DNA of 64,000 nucleotides from Brevundimonas sp. (GCA_004296955.1 SCVB01000101.1:1-64000), one strand, 5' to 3'; positions 26,681-40,046 are shown, numbered from the stretch's first letter. Numbers and translations: made by a program. The notes: a model not told the origin generated them from the sequence alone.

Positions 26681-27759
26681 TGCGTCCGCTCGTCCCGATC
26701 CTGTGTCTGAGCCTGATCGCCCTGCCCGTGGCGGCGATCGCGCGCCAGACGCCGCCTGCCGGCGAGGTCCGGCGGCTGCAGGCCGAGTTCCGCGACGAAC
26801 GCGCCCGCGCCCTGCGTCTGCGGCAGGAGGCCGCCGGCGCCGCCCGCGAGATCGCCGGGCTGGAGCGCCAGCTGGCCGAGTTGCAGGCGGCCGTGGGCCA
26901 GGACGACGTGGTCATCGCCGGCCAGCGGGCCCGTCTGCGCGAGCTCAGCGCGCGCGAGGCCGCCCTGGTGGCGCGGCTGTCGCAGGCGCGGGGCCGTCAG
27001 GGCCGGCTGCTGTCCGCCCTGCAGATGATGAGCCGCCGCCCGCCGCCGCCGCTGCTGGTGCCCGCCGACAAGGCGGTCGACACGGTGCGGGCCGCCATCC
27101 TCATGCGGGCCATGGCCCCGGCCCTGCAGGACCGGGCCCAGGGGCTGGCCGACCGCCAGGCCGAGATCATCCGCGTGCGCCGGCTTAGCGCCCTGAACAG
27201 CGAACAGCTGTTCACCACGGAAAGCGCGCGCGGCGACCGCCGGGCCGGGATCGAGGCCCTGACCGCCCGCAAGACCGCGCTCCAGGCCGTATTACGCGCC
27301 GAGGCCGAGGCGGCCGAACGGGCCACGGCCGTGCTGGAGGCCCGGCTGCGCGCGCTCGGGGCGACCGTTCCGCCCGTCGGGACAGAGACCGATCCCGCGG
27401 CCGCGCGCCTGCCGGCCGGACGCAGCCGCCTGACCGCGCCGGTGGAGGGCGTTCCGTCGCGCCGCTTCGGCGAGGGATCCAGCGGCTGGAGCTGGCGGGC
27501 CGACCGCGCCGAGGTCCGCGCCCCCGCGACCGGGCGGGTGGCCTTCGCCGGTCCGCTGAGCGGCTGGGGCCAGGTGGTGATCCTCGATCTCGGCCCCGGC
27601 TGGCGGGCGGTGATCTCCGGCCTCGACGAGATCTCGGTCGAGACCGGGGCCCGCGTCGTCGACGGCCAGACCCTGGGCCGGACCGGCGAGGACGGCGAGG
27701 CGGCGTTCGAGCTGCGCCGCGACGAGCGCCCGATCGATCCGGCGCCCTGGCTGGGGTGA
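26680..27759 (+). CDS. EnvC-like murein hydrolase activator (degenerate LytM)
   Basis: A 359-residue exported protein: signal peptide (about 1-22), long coiled coils (about 25-90 and 135-225) and a C-terminal LytM/M23 fold (about 250-355). The zinc-peptidase residues are gone: where active M23 enzymes have HxxxD, HGxG and HLHFE this protein has SWRADRAE, LGPGW and AAFELR. That pattern is known for EnvC-type activators that switch on amidases rather than cut peptidoglycan themselves. It is coupled to rlmH by a TGATG overlap. A heptamer array follows the stop. Confidence 0.85.
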   Translation: MRPLVPILCLSLIALPVAAIARQTPPAGEVRRLQAEFRDERARALRLRQEAAGAAREIAGLERQLAELQAAVGQDDVVIAGQRARLRELSAREAALVARLSQARGRQGRLLSALQMMSRRPPPPLLVPADKAVDTVRAAILMRAMAPALQDRAQGLADRQAEIIRVRRLSALNSEQLFTTESARGDRRAGIEALTARKTALQAVLRAEAEAAERATAVLEARLRALGATVPPVGTETDPAAARLPAGRSRLTAPVEGVPSRRFGEGSSGWSWRADRAEVRAPATGRVAFAGPLSGWGQVVILDLGPGWRAVISGLDEISVETGARVVDGQTLGRTGEDGEAAFELRRDERPIDPAPWLG

Positions 27760-27766
27760 GGGGTTA

Positions 27767-27875
27767 GTGGCCAGTGGCTAATGGCTAGTGGCTAGTGATT
27801 GCTCGGCAGACACGCGCGCCTGCCTGATCCATCACCGGTTCACCCACTAATCACTAACCACTGACCACCAGCCAC
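27767..27875. repeat. Heptamer inverted-array element, copy 3 (degenerate GTGGCTA)
   Basis: Left arm from 27767: GTGGCCA, GTGGCTA, ATGGCTA, GTGGCTA, GTGATTG (to 27801). Right arm 27841-27875: CACCCAC, TAATCAC, TAACCAC, TGACCAC, CAGCCAC. The period stays 7 while most units differ. The centre contains GCAGACA (27806-27812), shared with copies 1 and 2. The left arm begins 8 bp after the stop of the EnvC-like gene. Confidence 0.75.
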
Positions 27876-28026
27876 TTCCTTCCCGGCGAAACCGCTTCCC
27901 ATCCCCCGATGACGCTGATTTTATCCGGGAATCGCCGGTCGGCCACGATTTCGTCGCCGACAGCCCCGTAACTGCCCTATCACGGGCCGCGTGCCGGCCT
28001 GTCGTCCGTTCGCTGAAAGAGACCCG

Positions 28027-29403
28027 ATGCGTAAACTGTTGCTGATGGGCGCCGCCGTGGTGACCCTGGTGGGCGTCGGGGCCGCGACCGCGACCGGCCA
28101 GACGCCGCGCAACGAGGCCTTCCGCATGCTGGCCCTGTTCGGCGACGTGCTGGGCATCGTCGAACAGGCCTATGTGGTGCCGGTCGACGACAAGAAGCTG
28201 ATCGAGGCGGCGCTGCAGGGGATGATGGGCGCGCTTGACCCCCATTCCAGCTATCTGCCGCCCGACGGTTTTGACGAGCTGCAGGAGCGGACGTCCGGCG
28301 CCTATTCCGGCGTGGGGCTGACCATCCAGGCCGAGGGCGGTCTGGTGAAGGTGATCTCGCCGATGGACGGCGGACCCGCCGCCCGCGCCGGGGTCAACGC
28401 CGGCGACGTCATCTCCTCGATCGAGGGCCAGAGCGCGGCGGGCCTGACGGTCAGCCAGGTTTCGGAGAAGCTGCGGGGCGCGGTCGGCACCTCGGTCAAG
28501 GTCACCTTCCTGCGCGACGGCGAGGAGCCGCGCGAGGTCACCCTGACGCGCGAGGTCATCAAGATCGAATCCGTCACCGGCCGGGTCGAGGGCGAGTTCG
28601 GCTATCTGCGGGTCTCGACCTTCAACGAGAACACCGGCCGCGAACTGGGCGAGACCATCGCCCGGCTCAAGACAGAGAACCCCGCCCTCAAGGGCTTCGT
28701 GCTGGACCTGCGCAACAATGGCGGCGGCCTGCTGGACGCGGCCATCGCGGTGTCCGACGCCTTCCTCGAGCGCGGCGAGATCGTCAGCCAGCGCGGGCGC
28801 AAGGCCGACCAGATCCAGCGCTACGGCGCCCGGCCCGGCGACCTGACCGGCGGCCTGCCGCTGGTGGTGTTGATCAACTACGGCTCGGCCTCGGCCTCGG
28901 AGATCGTGGCCGGCGCCCTGAAGGACCACCAGCGGGCGACGATCATCGGCCTGACCAGCTTCGGCAAGGGTTCGGTCCAGACCGTCATCCCGCTGCGCAA
29001 CGGCGCCGACGGGGCCCTGTCGATCACCACGGCGCGCTACTACACCCCCTCGGGCGCCTCGATCCAGAAGATCGGCATCGAGCCGGACCTCGAGGTGTCG
29101 CGCTCGATGGCCGAGGCGCGGATCGTCTCGCGGTCCAACTTCATCTATTCCGAAGCCGCCTACGCCACGGCGCTGGACGCCTCGATCGGGGCCGAGCGCA
29201 TGGGGCCGCACATCCCGCACGAGGCGCCGGGCGAGGCCTGGCCCGAGGACAAGGACTATCAGCTGGAGCGCGCCTTCGACGTGTTGCGCGCGGGCGGAAA
29301 CCTGACCCAGCTGGCCGCCGCGCCCGAGGGGATCGTGGTCACCCCGCCCGGCACGGCCCTGGCCGCGACCGAGCCCGAGCCCGACGACGCGCCGGAAAAC
29401 TGA
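28027..29403 (+). CDS. ctpA: Carboxy-terminal processing protease (S41)
   Basis: A periplasmic S41A serine protease of 458 residues. It has a signal peptide (about 1-24) and an N-terminal helical region with GMMGALDPHSSYL. A PDZ domain (about 85-170) contains YSGVGLTIQ and GGPAARAGVNAGDVI. The catalytic core contains LRNNGGGLLDAAI, the nucleophile serine in GSASASEIVAGAL and the lysine in FGKGSVQT. It likely trims envelope proteins or peptidoglycan hydrolases, consistent with the EnvC-like neighbour. The ATG at 28027 is chosen because it starts a proper signal peptide. Confidence 0.94.
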   Translation: MRKLLLMGAAVVTLVGVGAATATGQTPRNEAFRMLALFGDVLGIVEQAYVVPVDDKKLIEAALQGMMGALDPHSSYLPPDGFDELQERTSGAYSGVGLTIQAEGGLVKVISPMDGGPAARAGVNAGDVISSIEGQSAAGLTVSQVSEKLRGAVGTSVKVTFLRDGEEPREVTLTREVIKIESVTGRVEGEFGYLRVSTFNENTGRELGETIARLKTENPALKGFVLDLRNNGGGLLDAAIAVSDAFLERGEIVSQRGRKADQIQRYGARPGDLTGGLPLVVLINYGSASASEIVAGALKDHQRATIIGLTSFGKGSVQTVIPLRNGADGALSITTARYYTPSGASIQKIGIEPDLEVSRSMAEARIVSRSNFIYSEAAYATALDASIGAERMGPHIPHEAPGEAWPEDKDYQLERAFDVLRAGGNLTQLAAAPEGIVVTPPGTALAATEPEPDDAPEN

Positions 29404-29411
29404 CGCCCGAT

Positions 29412-29436
29412 GCCTAACGGCGCGTTAGGCTTTCTT
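29412..29436 (+). terminator. Terminator after ctpA
   Basis: Stem GCCTAAC (29412-29418) / GTTAGGC (29424-29430) with a 5-nt loop, followed by TTTCTT. Confidence 0.75.
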
Positions 29437-29509
29437 AACCGACGCCGGGCACTGTGAGCCTCGAAGGAGTCCGCTTCGCGGACCCCCGTTCGAGCGTCCA
29501 GTCCTGCCC

Positions 29510-30709
29510 ATGTTCGCCAAGCGCCAGTCCATACTCGCCACCACCGCCGGAGCCCCGCCCGTGCGCCGGTCGCTGCGCGGCAATTTCGCCCCCGTCGGCC
29601 GCATCCTGAAGAAGCCGCCCGTCGCCGTCGCCGCGGCGGGCCTGTTGCTGCTCGGGGCCGCCGCCCTGTTCATCACCGTGCTGGGCGATCCCCGCGCCGG
29701 CGCCCCTTCGGCCCGCGCGGCCCTGAAGCGCGAGGCCGCCGCCGTGGCGCCGCCGCCGACCGGCCTCGAGGCCTTCTCCGTCGGCGCCTATGGCTCGTGG
29801 CAGGACCTGGCCGGCGAAGGCGGCGCCGTCGATCCGAACCTGGCCGGCGAGGCCGTCATCACCCTGCCGAACGGCGCCACCGTGTCGGGCAACGGCGCCC
29901 CGGTGACCGCCCCGCGGGTCGCCGCCAGCCCCCTGCCCGCCGCCCCCATCGCGGGCCTGAGCCAGCCGGGGCCCAACGGCCCCCTGCCGACCATCGCCAC
30001 GGACGGACGCGTGCCGGCCCAGGCCTATGCCCGGCCGTTCCGCTCCAACGGCCGGCCGCGCGTCGCCCTGATCGTCGGCGGCCTCGGCCTCAACGCCGTG
30101 ACCACCCGCGCCGCCATCGAACGCCTGCCGGCCGAGGTGACCCTGAGCTTCGTGCCCTATGCCGAGGGCCTGCAGGGCTGGATCGACCTGGCCCGCGCCC
30201 AGGGCCATGAGGTCATGCTGGAAATGCCGATGGAGCCCTCGGGCTACCCCGACAACGACCCCGGCCCGCACACCCTGCTGGCCTCGGGCCAGCCGGCCGA
30301 CATCCAGGCGCGGATGAACTGGCTGCTCGGTCGGGCGACCGGCTATTTCGGCGTCACCAACTATATGGGCGACCGGTTCGCCACCTCGGATTCGGGCATG
30401 AGCGCCTTCCTGACTATCCTGCGCCAACGCGGCGTCGCCTTCCTCGATGACGGCTCGATGAGCCGCCGCCCCGGCGCCTGGGCCCGGGCCAGCGCCAACC
30501 GCATCATCGACGAGGAACAGAACCCGACCGCCATCGTGGCCCAGCTGAACGCGCTGGAGGCCCTCGCCAAGGGTCAGGGCCAGGCCCTGGGCACGGGCTT
30601 CAGCTATCCGGTCACGGTCGAGGCCGTGGCCCGCTGGACCGCCGACATGGACGCCCGCGGCCTGCAACTGGCCCCGGCGAGCGCGATGACGCAGCGGCCC
30701 GGAAGATAA
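29510..30709 (+). CDS. Divergent polysaccharide deacetylase family protein (YibQ-like)
   Basis: A 399-residue protein with one N-terminal membrane anchor (about 38-58) and a Pro/Ala-rich linker. The NodB-like divergent polysaccharide deacetylase domain covers about 180-395 (RVALIVGGLGLNAVTTRAAIERLP, SFVPYAEGLQGW, EVMLEMPMEP, FLDDGSM). The family is usually next to ctpA and envC, as here, and is thought to act on cell-envelope glycans; its substrate is not established. The gene is between terminator-separated ctpA and a heptamer element that starts 5 bp after its TAA stop. Confidence 0.88.
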   Translation: MFAKRQSILATTAGAPPVRRSLRGNFAPVGRILKKPPVAVAAAGLLLLGAAALFITVLGDPRAGAPSARAALKREAAAVAPPPTGLEAFSVGAYGSWQDLAGEGGAVDPNLAGEAVITLPNGATVSGNGAPVTAPRVAASPLPAAPIAGLSQPGPNGPLPTIATDGRVPAQAYARPFRSNGRPRVALIVGGLGLNAVTTRAAIERLPAEVTLSFVPYAEGLQGWIDLARAQGHEVMLEMPMEPSGYPDNDPGPHTLLASGQPADIQARMNWLLGRATGYFGVTNYMGDRFATSDSGMSAFLTILRQRGVAFLDDGSMSRRPGAWARASANRIIDEEQNPTAIVAQLNALEALAKGQGQALGTGFSYPVTVEAVARWTADMDARGLQLAPASAMTQRPGR

Positions 30710-30713
30710 GGCA

Positions 30714-30806
30714 GTGGCGAGCGGCTTGTGGCGAGTGACGAGGACTCGCTGAACGGTTCTTGAGCCGCGCCTTGACTCGCCACTCATCACCCGCCACTCG
30801 CCACTC
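30714..30806. repeat. Heptamer inverted-array element, copy 4 (GTGGCGA)
   Basis: Left arm: GTGGCGA, GCGGCTT, GTGGCGA, GTGACGA (30714-30741). Right arm: TCGCCAC, TCATCAC, CCGCCAC, TCGCCAC (30777-30804), then TC leading into the rppH ATG, so the start codon lies inside the next partial unit (TCATGGA). The left arm starts 5 bp after the previous stop codon. Confidence 0.75.
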
Positions 30807-31277
30807 ATGGACCTCTCCCGCCACCGCCCCAATGTCGGCGTCGTGCTGTTCCATCCGGACGGCCGGGTCTGGTACGGCCGCCGCGTCGGGACCGAAGGCC
30901 CCCACAACTGGCAATTTCCCCAGGGCGGCGTCGATGACGGCGAGGACCTGGAAGCCGCCGCGCGCCGGGAACTGTTCGAGGAGACCGGGGTGACCTCGGC
31001 CGAGCTGATCGCCCGGACCGAAGACTGGGTCGCCTACGACTTCCCCGCCGACTACGGCGGGTCCAAACAGGCGCGCGGCTGGCTCGGCCAGAAGCAGCAG
31101 TGGTTCGCCTTCCGCTTCACCGGCGCGGAGTCCGAGATCGATCTGGAAGCCCATGGCGAGATCGAATTCGACGCCTGGCGCTGGGGCGCGCTTTCGGACG
31201 CGCCCGACCTGATCGTGCCGTTCAAACGGGCCTCCTACGAGCAGGTCGTGGCCGCCTTCGCCCCGCTGGTGGTCTAG
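30807..31277 (+). CDS. rppH: RNA pyrophosphohydrolase RppH
   Basis: Nudix hydrolase that removes pyrophosphate from mRNA 5' ends and starts RNase E-dependent decay. It has 156 residues. The Nudix box is at 40-62 with GGVDDGED, then REL and EET. RppH-type context is WQFPQGG before the box and QKQQWFAFRF after it. No Shine-Dalgarno is evident: the heptamer array reaches the ATG, so initiation may depend on that structure. The stop overlaps the opposite-strand gene by 4 bp. Confidence 0.93.
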   Translation: MDLSRHRPNVGVVLFHPDGRVWYGRRVGTEGPHNWQFPQGGVDDGEDLEAAARRELFEETGVTSAELIARTEDWVAYDFPADYGGSKQARGWLGQKQQWFAFRFTGAESEIDLEAHGEIEFDAWRWGALSDAPDLIVPFKRASYEQVVAAFAPLVV

Positions 31278-31519
31278 GGCGCCGCGCAGCCCTGCGGCTT
31301 GAGCACCCGCTTCGTCGAGGCCGGATATTTCGCCATCAGATGGGCGGGTCGGACGGGACGGGCGACGAAGCCCCCGCCGCAGTTGGGGCAGACGCCCTTC
31401 AGCACCCCCTCCGCGCAGTCGGCGCAGAAGGTGCATTCAAAGGTGCAGATGCGGGCCTCGGCGCTGTCGAACGGGAGGTCCCGGTCGCAGCATTCGCAGT
31501 TGGGACGCAGTTCGAGCAT
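31274..31519 (-). CDS. DUF1272 zinc-ribbon protein
   Basis: An 81-residue protein whose first half is a double zinc ribbon: CECC, then CTFECTFCADC and CPNCGGGF, the DUF1272 arrangement. The C-terminal 30 residues are basic (RPVRPAHLMAKYP). Function unknown; the metal-binding fold is seen, the role is not. It converges on rppH with overlapping stops. Confidence 0.88.
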   Translation of the reverse strand: MLELRPNCECCDRDLPFDSAEARICTFECTFCADCAEGVLKGVCPNCGGGFVARPVRPAHLMAKYPASTKRVLKPQGCAAP

Positions 31520-31537
31520 GCCGCGAGGCTAGCGCCG

Positions 31538-31858
31538 CTATTGGGCGGGGGCCAGACGCATCAGCACGATGCCGCCGACGATCAGCAGGGCCGCCAGCAC
31601 CCGCATCAGGCTGAGGTGTTCCTGCAGGAAGACCACGCCGACGATGAAGGCCCCGACCGCGCCGATGCCGGTCCAGACCATATAGGCCGAGCCCATGGGC
31701 AGGGACTTCATGGCCAGAGCCAGCAGGCCGAAGCTGGCCCCCATGAAGGCCAGGGTCGCCACGCTGGGCCACAGACGGGTGAAGCCGTCCGACTGTTTCA
31801 TGAAATAGGCCCACACGATCTCGAGCAGGCCGGCGATGATCAGATAGGTCCAGGCCAT
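31538..31858 (-). CDS. sugE: SMR-family exporter, SugE/Gdx type
   Basis: A 106-residue four-helix dual-topology transporter. The membrane-embedded glutamate is E12 (MAWTYLIIAGLLEIVWAYFMK), and the SugE/Gdx signature MKSLPMGSAYMVWTGIGAVGA separates it from EmrE-type drug exporters. Gdx proteins export guanidinium. The ATG at 31858 has an excellent AGGAGG about 8 nt upstream; the frame is open 54 bp further up but that part is not conserved in character. No guanidine riboswitch was recognised upstream. Confidence 0.9.
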   Translation of the reverse strand: MAWTYLIIAGLLEIVWAYFMKQSDGFTRLWPSVATLAFMGASFGLLALAMKSLPMGSAYMVWTGIGAVGAFIVGVVFLQEHLSLMRVLAALLIVGGIVLMRLAPAQ

Positions 31859-31982
31859 GGCTGCGCCCTCCTTGCAAAGGGCCGGGCCGTCCCGGACTTG
31901 ATCCCGAACCACGGGAGCGAGGACGTGGCCTCGTCTTGCAGGGGCTATCTAGGGCCTGGAGCCGGAGGGTCAAGCGTCCCCG
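31859..31982. other. sugE upstream region without recognised feature
   Basis: This is the first part of the 331-bp gap between sugE and atpC. It contains the sugE Shine-Dalgarno and a weak hairpin (CGAGG/CCTCG). I see no promoter I would defend, no ORF and no known riboswitch. The rest of the gap is the inverted-repeat element. Confidence 0.4.
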
Positions 31983-32188
31983 CCCTTGTCATCCCGGCCG
32001 AAGCGTAGCGAAGAGCCGGGACGGGTCGGCGCTCAAGAACGAAAAATCCCGGGCAGCTCGAAGAGCTGAACCGGGATCCGGGTGACTTCGTCCCTGCTCC
32101 CGGACAGTCGCTGCGCGCCTTCCGGGAGGGGATCGTAAGAGCAGGCGCGTCCCGGATCGCGGCTTCGCCGCGTCCGGGATGACAAGGG
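31983..32188. repeat. 206-bp element with perfect 15-bp terminal inverted repeats and four internal hairpins
   Basis: The ends CCCTTGTCATCCCGG (31983-31997) and CCGGGATGACAAGGG (32174-32188) are perfect reverse complements. Inside are four successive hairpins, each bounded by TCCCGG...CCGGGA (around 31991-32021, 32048-32078, 32098-32130 and 32150-32180). There is no ORF. It looks like a cluster of REP units or a small non-autonomous (MITE-like) element. Its right end stops 1 bp before the atpC stop codon. Confidence 0.8.
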
Positions 32189-32189
32189 C

Positions 32190-32459
32190 CTAGGCCGCCG
32201 TCACTTCCGCGGCCTGTTCGGCCAGGATGGTCAGGCCGGCCGGGGTCACGTCGGCAAAGCCGCCGTGGACCTCGAACTGGCGGCGCGAACCGCCGTCGAT
32301 GACCGTGACCACGCCTTCGCGCAGGGCGGTCATGAAGGGGGCGTGGTCGGCGAGGACGCCGAAATCGCCCTCGACGCCCGGCGCGTCGACCTGATCGACG
32401 AGGCCGTTGAAGACCTCGCGCTCAGGCGACACCAGCGAGAACTGCAGCTTGCCGGCCAT
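32190..32459 (-). CDS. atpC: ATP synthase F1 epsilon subunit (short form)
   Basis: The epsilon subunit links gamma to the c-ring. Only the N-terminal beta-sandwich domain is present (89 residues: LQFSLVSPEREVFNG, GDFGVLADHAPFMTALREGVV, GGFADV). The usual C-terminal helical hairpin, which inhibits ATP hydrolysis in many bacteria and brings the length to about 135, is absent. I recall short AtpC in related Caulobacterales, so this may be lineage-typical rather than a truncation. It is the last gene of the operon, 3 bp after atpD. Confidence 0.93.
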   Translation of the reverse strand: MAGKLQFSLVSPEREVFNGLVDQVDAPGVEGDFGVLADHAPFMTALREGVVTVIDGGSRRQFEVHGGFADVTPAGLTILAEQAAEVTAA

Positions 32460-32462
32460 GGA

Positions 32463-34941
<2,479 letters not shown>

Positions 34942-34973
34942 CCGGGGCTACTCTCTCGCTATCCGGGCCGGGC

Positions 34974-37123
<2,150 letters not shown>

Positions 37124-37324
37124 TTGTCATGTCCGCGCGGTTGGCGTTCGGGTTGGCGACCGGCGGCGTATCCGCGCCAGTCAAAGGTCTGAAATGCTTT
37201 GAGAAAGCACTTGGGGGACGCGTCTTGCAACGCGCCCTCCGGCTCAGCCGGGCGCCTGATAGCATCGTAACCCCCCGACCGCAACCGAGACCGGCCGCCG
37301 CAAGCGGCCGCATTGCCGCACCTC

Positions 37325-38269
37325 TCAGTGGGCGGCGCGCTTGCCGCGGGGAATGAGATGCAGGATCGCGACGATGATCCCCCCGGTCGCCAGACCGACC
37401 ACCGCCGAGGCGGCGGCCGTCGCCAGCCATTCGGTCACGGGACCGACGAGGGGGACCTGCCCGGCGGCGTGACCCAGACGCTCGACCAGGCCGGGCAGGA
37501 GGTCGAGATGGAATTCGTGCAGGCCGTGAACCAGAATCCCGCCGCCGACCCAGAGCATGGCCGCCGTGCCGATCGTCGCCAGTCCGGTCAGCACCATCGG
37601 CATGGCGTGGACCAGGCCTCGCCCCAGCGCGCGCGCCGACGCCGAGCGGCGCTCGACCAGATGCAGGCCGATATCGTCCATCTTCACGATCAGCGCCACG
37701 GCCCCATAGACCGCCACGGTAATCACCAGCCCGACAACGGCCAGGGCCGCCGCCTGGGTCGCCAGCGGCCGTGCGGCCAGGTCGGCCAGGGCGATGGCGG
37801 TGATTTCGGCCGACAGGATCAGGTCGGTGCGAATGGCCGAGCCGACCATCTTCTTTTCCTGTTCGACGGACGACAGGGCCAGCTCGTCCGGCGTGGTCTC
37901 GCCCCCGCCGTGACCCGCCAGCTTCTCCCAAATCTTCTCGGACGCCTCGAAACAGAGATAGGCCCCGCCGGCCATCAGCAGGGGCGTCAGCGCCCAGGGC
38001 GCAAAGGCGCTGATCAGCAAGGCGCCGGGCAGGAGGATCAGGAATTTGTTCTTCAACGAGCCGATGGCGATCTTGCCGATGATGGGCAGCTCGCGGGCGG
38101 GCGAAAAGCCCATGGCGTAGCCCGGCGTCACCGCCGCGTCGTCGACCACAACGCCGGCGGCCTTGACGCTGGCGCGCCCCGCGGCGGCGGACACGTCGTC
38201 GACCGAGGCCGCCGCCATCTTGGCGATGGTCGCGACGTCGTCGAGAAGGGCGGCAAGACCTGAGGGCAC
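37325..38269 (-). CDS. DUF808 (YedI-like) inner-membrane protein
   Basis: A 314-residue DUF808 protein with several transmembrane helices. Family-typical parts are the N-terminus PSGLAALLDDVATIAKMAAASVDDV, KAAGVVVDDAAVTPGYAMGFSPARELPIIGKIAIGSLKNK, and AIRTDLILSAEITAIAL. Function unknown. It is transcribed toward the ATP synthase operon, but 200 bp separate them. Confidence 0.88.
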   Translation of the reverse strand: MPSGLAALLDDVATIAKMAAASVDDVSAAAGRASVKAAGVVVDDAAVTPGYAMGFSPARELPIIGKIAIGSLKNKFLILLPGALLISAFAPWALTPLLMAGGAYLCFEASEKIWEKLAGHGGGETTPDELALSSVEQEKKMVGSAIRTDLILSAEITAIALADLAARPLATQAAALAVVGLVITVAVYGAVALIVKMDDIGLHLVERRSASARALGRGLVHAMPMVLTGLATIGTAAMLWVGGGILVHGLHEFHLDLLPGLVERLGHAAGQVPLVGPVTEWLATAAASAVVGLATGGIIVAILHLIPRGKRAAH

Positions 38270-38418
38270 GCTTCACCTGACAAAACGGATGCAGTTGATA
38301 TCTGGCTAGGGGAGCCCGCGGGCCGGGTCCAGAGGCGCCGTCGCGCGCGGCGCCCTGACGCGTCCCGCTGCGGCGGAAAATTCTGGCGCCGCCTCCCCGG
38401 CTGGCATATCCCAGTCCC

Positions 38419-39243
38419 ATGACCGAAATCACCGCCCTTCTGTCCGATCCCGCCGCCTGGGCCGCCCTGATCACCCTTGTGGTCATGGAGGTGGTGCTGG
38501 GGATCGACAATCTGATCTTCATCTCGATCCTGTCGAACAAACTGCCGCCCGAACACCGCCAGCGCACGCGCCGGATCGGCATCGGACTGGCCCTGGTCAT
38601 GCGTCTGGGCCTGCTGGCGACCATCGGATGGATCGTCGGCCTGACCAAGCCGGTCTTCGACCTCGGCTTCGCGGGCGCGGGCTGGGACACGGCCTTCAGC
38701 TGGCGCGACCTGATCCTGATCGCCGGCGGCCTGTTCCTGGTCTGGAAGGCGACCACCGAGGTCCACCACGCCGTCGACGCCAGCATCGGCGACGACCTGC
38801 TGGAGAAGAACAAGACCGATGTCGTCATCAACAATGTCGGCGCCGCCATCGGCCAGATCATCCTGCTGGACCTGGTCTTCTCGATCGACTCCATCCTGAC
38901 CGCCGTCGGCATGACCGATCACGTGCCGATCATGATGGTCGCCGTGATCATCGCCGTCATCGCCATGCTGGTAGCCTCCGACCCGCTGGCCGACTTCATC
39001 GACAAGAACCCGACCATCGTCATGCTGGCCCTCGGCTTCCTGCTGATGATCGGCATGGTGCTGATCGCCGATGGCTTCGGCGTCCATGTGCCCAAGGGCT
39101 ATATCTACGCCGCCATGGCCTTCTCGGCCCTGGTCGAGGGACTGAACATGATGGGCCGCGCGGCCTCGGCGAAGAAGGCCGCGGCCCTCGCCGCCCGGCA
39201 GGCGGCGTTGAACAAGGCCGAGACGGCCGAACCGGGCGTGTGA
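38419..39243 (+). CDS. TerC family membrane protein
   Basis: A 274-residue TerC-type membrane protein with about seven helices. Conserved acidic motifs within helices are [15 protein letters not shown] and [15 protein letters not shown], the pair typical of TerC/Alx metal-related transporters. The family is linked to manganese export or metal loading of secreted proteins; the substrate here is an inference. It is followed after 2 bp by the glutamine cyclotransferase gene. Confidence 0.9.
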   Translation: MTEITALLSDPAAWAALITLVVMEVVLGIDNLIFISILSNKLPPEHRQRTRRIGIGLALVMRLGLLATIGWIVGLTKPVFDLGFAGAGWDTAFSWRDLILIAGGLFLVWKATTEVHHAVDASIGDDLLEKNKTDVVINNVGAAIGQIILLDLVFSIDSILTAVGMTDHVPIMMVAVIIAVIAMLVASDPLADFIDKNPTIVMLALGFLLMIGMVLIADGFGVHVPKGYIYAAMAFSALVEGLNMMGRAASAKKAAALAARQAALNKAETAEPGV

Positions 39244-39245
39244 CC

Positions 39246-40046
39246 ATGCGGGCGGCCGTCCTTCTCCTCGCTGCGCTGCTGACGGCCTCGCCCGCGGCGG
39301 CCCAGACGACGGCCCCGCCCGTTCCTGCCTCTGCCCACCCCGCGCCCGTCCCCGTCTATGGCTTCGAGATCGTGCGCGCCTGGCCGCATGACCCGGGCGC
39401 CTTCACCCAGGGGCTGGAGTTCCGCGACGGCGTCCTGCTGGAAAGCACCGGCCGCTATCCCTCGACCATCCGCCGGGTCCGGCTGGAGGACGGCGTCGTC
39501 CTGCAGCGGCGCGAGCTGGACGACGAATATTTCGGCGAGGGGCTGACCGCCTTCGGCGACCGCCTCCTCACCCTCACCTGGAAGGGCGGCAAGGGCTTCA
39601 TCTGGGACCCCGCGACGCTCGAGCCCCGCGGCGAGTTCGCCTATTCCGGCGAGGGTTGGGGCCTGACCCATGACGCGACGCGGCTGATCCTGTCCGACGG
39701 CACGGCGGAGCTCCGCTTCCTCGATCCCGCGACCCTGGCCGAGACCGGCCGCGTCGCCGTCACCCTGGAAGGCCAGCCGGTTCGCCGGATCAATGAGCTG
39801 GAATGGATCGAGGGCGAGGTCTTCGCCAATCTGTGGCGAACGGACTACATCGTCCGCATCAATCCGGCGTCGGGCGAGGTCACGGGCATCGTCGACCTGA
39901 CCGGCCTGCTGCCGGACCGCAGCGGCCTGGACCCGGCCGACGCGGTCCTGAACGGCATCGCCTGGGACGCGGAGGGCCGCCGGCTGTTCGTGACCGGCAA
40001 GAACTGGCCGACCCTGTTCGAGATCCGCCTGACGGGGCCGCGCTAG
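39246..40046 (+). CDS. Glutaminyl-peptide cyclotransferase (plant/bacterial type)
   Basis: Converts N-terminal glutamine of peptides to pyroglutamate; five-bladed beta-propeller family. It has 266 residues with a signal peptide (about 1-20, ending AAAQ). Signatures are [56 protein letters not shown] and [26 protein letters not shown]. The ATG is 2 bp after the terC stop, so the two genes form an operon; the upstream extension of the frame lies inside terC. Confidence 0.92.
   Translation: MRAAVLLLAALLTASPAAAQTTAPPVPASAHPAPVPVYGFEIVRAWPHDPGAFTQGLEFRDGVLLESTGRYPSTIRRVRLEDGVVLQRRELDDEYFGEGLTAFGDRLLTLTWKGGKGFIWDPATLEPRGEFAYSGEGWGLTHDATRLILSDGTAELRFLDPATLAETGRVAVTLEGQPVRRINELEWIEGEVFANLWRTDYIVRINPASGEVTGIVDLTGLLPDRSGLDPADAVLNGIAWDAEGRRLFVTGKNWPTLFEIRLTGPR

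Noticed and set aside
26680..27759. M23 gene as a pseudogene because catalytic residues are lost
   Set aside because: The full-length frame with coiled coils and signal peptide fits the non-catalytic EnvC-type activators.
29435..30907. 490-codon antisense frame opposite the deacetylase gene
   Set aside because: Repetitive translation at its start derives from the heptamer array; the rest is a shadow of the plus-strand gene.
31859..31982. Guanidine riboswitch upstream of sugE
   Set aside because: Looked for the ACGR loops of class II and the conserved cores of classes I and III; only a vague ACGAGG stretch is present.
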